Positions 12,099 to 14,511 of a stretch of 14,511 nucleotides of DNA are shown piece after piece; the first letter of the stretch is position 1; every line of letters begins with the position of its first letter. The notes under the pieces were generated by a model. The model was not told where the DNA came from. It did no database searches and saw only the letters and a program-made list of their open reading frames with translations. Source of the DNA: an uncultured Corynebacterium sp. (lineage in GTDB: Bacteria > Actinomycetota > Actinomycetes > Mycobacteriales > Mycobacteriaceae); the NCBI RefSeq assembly GCF_946221155.1, contig NZ_CAMIAN010000046.1:1-14511 (forward strand), read 5' to 3'. The position numbers were made by a program, and so were the translations under genes.

Positions 12099-14511
12099 AT
12101 GCAAACACAGGCGCCGCCGACACTGCCGAAGGACAAACAACCGTTCATCAGGTTGCTGATGCCTGCCGTCATGCTGATTGCGGTGGTGGGCATGGTGGCC
12201 GCCATGGTGCTCTCCGGTTCGGGGCGCAATCCGATCAGCTTCATTTTCCCGCTGATGATGCTGGGCAGTATGGCGATGATGTTCCAGCCTGGAGCAAACG
12301 TGGACGAGACTCGGCGCTCGTTCCACCGGCACATTGATGCGTTGAAGGACAGCGTGCAGCGCAGCCACGACGAGCAGCTGCAGGGCATGCTGGCAGCCCA
12401 CCCGCACCCGCAAGCTCTGTGGACGCACGTGCACACCGGCACCGACGTGACAGGCGAGCCGGGCGTGGTGCGGATCGGCATCGCAGTGCAGACCCCGGAC
12501 GATCCGCTGGAGGTACCGGTGAACGCCCCGCCGGAGGACCTGGAGCCGGTCAGCGCTATGAGCCTGCGGGAGGTTGCGCTGCGTTACGCCACTATTGAAG
12601 CCCCGGTGTCCGTAGAGCTGGCCAGCTTCCACTGCATCGTGTTGCTGGGCGATGGGGCGGCTGGCTTGGCGCGTGCTATGCAGGCTCAGCTGGCGATGCA
12701 GGATCCGGACATCATCGGGATCACCGGGCCTTTCGAGGAATGGCTGCCGCACGACGGTCCACGCAAGGTGCACTTCTGTACGGGCGAAAGCCCTGTGATC
12801 GCCGGCGCGGTGGTTACAGACCCGAGCGACGAGTGGGTGGAAAGCGCAAAGGGGCATGGCCTGTTGCTGCAGGTGGACGATGCAGATGGCGGGTGCCTGC
12901 TGAGCGCCTGGACCATCGATGGCTGGGTGCCTTTCGGAGTGGCCGACCAGCTCAGCGAGGTAGAACTCGCGCAGATTTGCCGCGCCCGATCCACCGTGAA
13001 ATCCAGCACGTCGCTTCTGGAACTGCCGGGCGGTGACCTGCGCGCGCCCATCGGCTTTTCTGGCGCGCCGGTGTACCTGGACATTAAAGAGTCCGCCCTG
13101 GGCGGCATCGGCCCGCATGGCCTGTGCGTAGGCGCGACGGGTAGCGGCAAGTCGGAACTGCTGAAGAGCGTGGTGATCAGCTTCGCCCACCAGCACAGTC
13201 CGGAGGAACTGAACTTCGTGCTCGTGGACTTCAAGGGTGGAGCCAGCTTCCTGGGGATGGACCGGTTGCCCCACACGTCCGCGCTGATCACCAACCTGGC
13301 TGAGGAGGCGGGGCTGGTCGACCGAATGCAGGATAGTTTGCTGGGGGAGATGCATCGGCGTCAAGAAAAGCTACGCGCTGCAGGGCTGACCACGGCGGCC
13401 GAATACAACCGCGTCTACCCGGGGCAGATGCCGGCGCTTTTTATCGTGGTGGACGAGTTCTCCGAGCTGCTGCACGCCCGGCCCGAGTTCGCCGAGGTAT
13501 TCGCCGCGATCGGCCGGCTGGGACGCAGTCTGAGGATGCACTTGCTGCTGGCCACACAGCGCCTGGAGGAGGGGCGGTTGCGTGGCTTGGAATCTCACTT
13601 GAGCTACCGCATAGCTTTACGCACGTTTTCTGCTTCCGAATCCCGCGCGCTGATTGGCACCACCGAGGCTTACGAGCTGCCCGCAACCCCGGGTGCGGCG
13701 ATCCTTTCGGCCGGCGACAAGGTGCGCTTCCATTCCGCCTATGTTTCCGGCCCGGAGTTGCCCCGCGACCAGCGGCTGGTGCGAGTGCTGGGCTCCACAG
13801 TGGAGGCAGAAACCACCACCATGCAGATGGTGATCGACCGTCTGGAAGGGCCGAACAAGAACCCGGTGTGGTTGCCGCCGCTGCCGGAAGACCTGCCCGC
13901 CAGTGTTGTCATGGAGGCCCACGCGCCGGGCGTGGCCCGCATCGGTTTGGAGGATCTGCCCTTCGAGGGACTGCAGGTGCCGATGGATGTGGACCTGCGG
14001 CGCAAGCATTGGGCGATCGTCGGCCAGCCACGAACAGGCAAGACCACTGCGGTGCGCAGCCTGGTGTTGGGATGGGCTTTAAGCTCGCCGGGCTGGCCCG
14101 TGTACATCTTCGACCCGGGTGGTGGACTGCGGGATCTCGCGCGTTTGCCCCAGGTGGCGGCGGTGGTAGGGCCCGATGGGCTGGCTCGCTTGTTTGACGA
14201 GATGGAGCAAACGGAAGGCCAGCGCCTGCTGATCATCGACGGGCTGGACCAGGTGGGGACAGCCAGTGGTGGGGCGGGCGAGGAGGAACAGCGGCTCATC
14301 CGCCTGGCCACCACCGGCCTGGAACGCGGCCTGCACGTGGTGGTCACGGCGCTGCGGTGGAACTTCCGACCTTCGCTGCGGGACGTGCTGACCGGCCAGA
14401 TCGAACTGCGGATGACCCCGCTGGATGCGCACTTCCGCGATGCGCAGAAGTCTCTGCCCGACGTGCCTGGCCGGGGTGTGTCGCCCCGTGGGAAGCACGT
14501 GCAGTTCGCTA
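12099..14511 (+). CDS. eccC: Type VII secretion ATPase EccC (5' part, cut by window end)
   Basis: EccC is the FtsK/SpoIIIE-type motor of ESX secretion, recognising WXG100 substrates. The frame is open from 12099 to the edge, 804 residues, without a stop; a full EccC is about 1200-1350 residues, so the third ATPase domain is missing here. Seen: two membrane spans (about 18-39 and 46-62); a DUF-like stalk; ATPase domain 1 with Walker A GATGSGKS (345-352), VDFKGGASF, and Walker B FIVVDE (D452, E453), then AIGRLGRSLRMHLLLATQRL and SYRIALRTFSASESRALIG; and ATPase domain 2 with Walker A GQPRTGKT (642-649) and Walker B LLIIDG (D714), which lacks the Glu after Asp. The start has GGGGGA eight bases upstream. 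Single-chain EccC fits the actinobacterial type. It diverges from eccD. Confidence 0.95.
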   Translation, partial: MQTQAPPTLPKDKQPFIRLLMPAVMLIAVVGMVAAMVLSGSGRNPISFIFPLMMLGSMAMMFQPGANVDETRRSFHRHIDALKDSVQRSHDEQLQGMLAAHPHPQALWTHVHTGTDVTGEPGVVRIGIAVQTPDDPLEVPVNAPPEDLEPVSAMSLREVALRYATIEAPVSVELASFHCIVLLGDGAAGLARAMQAQLAMQDPDIIGITGPFEEWLPHDGPRKVHFCTGESPVIAGAVVTDPSDEWVESAKGHGLLLQVDDADGGCLLSAWTIDGWVPFGVADQLSEVELAQICRARSTVKSSTSLLELPGGDLRAPIGFSGAPVYLDIKESALGGIGPHGLCVGATGSGKSELLKSVVISFAHQHSPEELNFVLVDFKGGASFLGMDRLPHTSALITNLAEEAGLVDRMQDSLLGEMHRRQEKLRAAGLTTAAEYNRVYPGQMPALFIVVDEFSELLHARPEFAEVFAAIGRLGRSLRMHLLLATQRLEEGRLRGLESHLSYRIALRTFSASESRALIGTTEAYELPATPGAAILSAGDKVRFHSAYVSGPELPRDQRLVRVLGSTVEAETTTMQMVIDRLEGPNKNPVWLPPLPEDLPASVVMEAHAPGVARIGLEDLPFEGLQVPMDVDLRRKHWAIVGQPRTGKTTAVRSLVLGWALSSPGWPVYIFDPGGGLRDLARLPQVAAVVGPDGLARLFDEMEQTEGQRLLIIDGLDQVGTASGGAGEEEQRLIRLATTGLERGLHVVVTALRWNFRPSLRDVLTGQIELRMTPLDAHFRDAQKSLPDVPGRGVSPRGKHVQFA

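Noticed and set aside
12072..13364. Minus-strand frame of 430 codons opposite eccC
   Set aside because: eccC has unmistakable Walker motifs in the plus strand; the antisense frame is His/Gln/Arg-rich with no motif.
1..14511. tRNA, rRNA, CRISPR arrays, insertion sequences or prophage genes
   Set aside because: Looked for by eye; no cloverleaf-like segments, regular spaced repeats, transposase or integrase motifs were found.

Overview
The window looks like chromosomal DNA of a high-GC Gram-positive bacterium, most likely a Corynebacterium or a close mycolic-acid-forming relative. Four things point that way: the translation gene order infA-rpsM-rpsK-rpsD-rpoA-rplQ with no rpmJ between infA and rpsM; an L17 with a long Ala/Glu/Lys tail; truA a little further on; and, directly after truA, an ESX (type VII secretion) core locus. 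Species cannot be fixed from sequence reading alone.

Layout. (1) 1-151 is a promoter region with a G-rich motif. (2) 152-1345 (+) encodes a DAACS-family (glutamate-transporter fold) symporter, followed by a likely terminator. (3) 1634-5294 (+) is the translation/transcription block infA, rpsM, rpsK, rpsD, rpoA, rplQ, closed by a strong intrinsic terminator near 5319-5365. The infA-rpsM and rpsD-rpoA gaps hold several stem-loops. (4) 5417-6031 (-) encodes a short, atypical CDF-type cation transporter, probably translated from a leaderless GTG, divergent from truA. (5) 6123-7118 (+) is truA, for tRNA pseudouridine synthesis. (6) 6980-14511 is an ESX locus: eccE (-), eccB (+), mycP (-), eccD (-) and eccC (+, running off the right edge).

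The ESX genes do not form one operon. They alternate in strand: truA converges on eccE with a 139-bp coding overlap, eccE and eccB diverge, eccB converges on mycP with a 124-bp coding overlap, eccD-mycP overlap by one base as TGATG, and eccD diverges from eccC across 233 bp. EccB, EccC, EccD and EccE would build the inner-membrane export channel, EccC supplies the ATPase motor, and MycP is the membrane-anchored subtilisin-like protease associated with the complex. EccA and the WXG100 substrates (EsxA/EsxB) are not in the window; they may lie past the right edge.

Most worth a second look: MycP has a complete catalytic triad, two probable disulfide pairs and a C-terminal anchor but no visible signal peptide, and it is fused by TGATG overlap to the end of EccD, whose C-terminus should face the same side. 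The ESX genes are preceded by G-only tracts instead of the AGGAG motifs used by the neighbouring genes. The CDF protein and the symporter both lack canonical ion-site residues.
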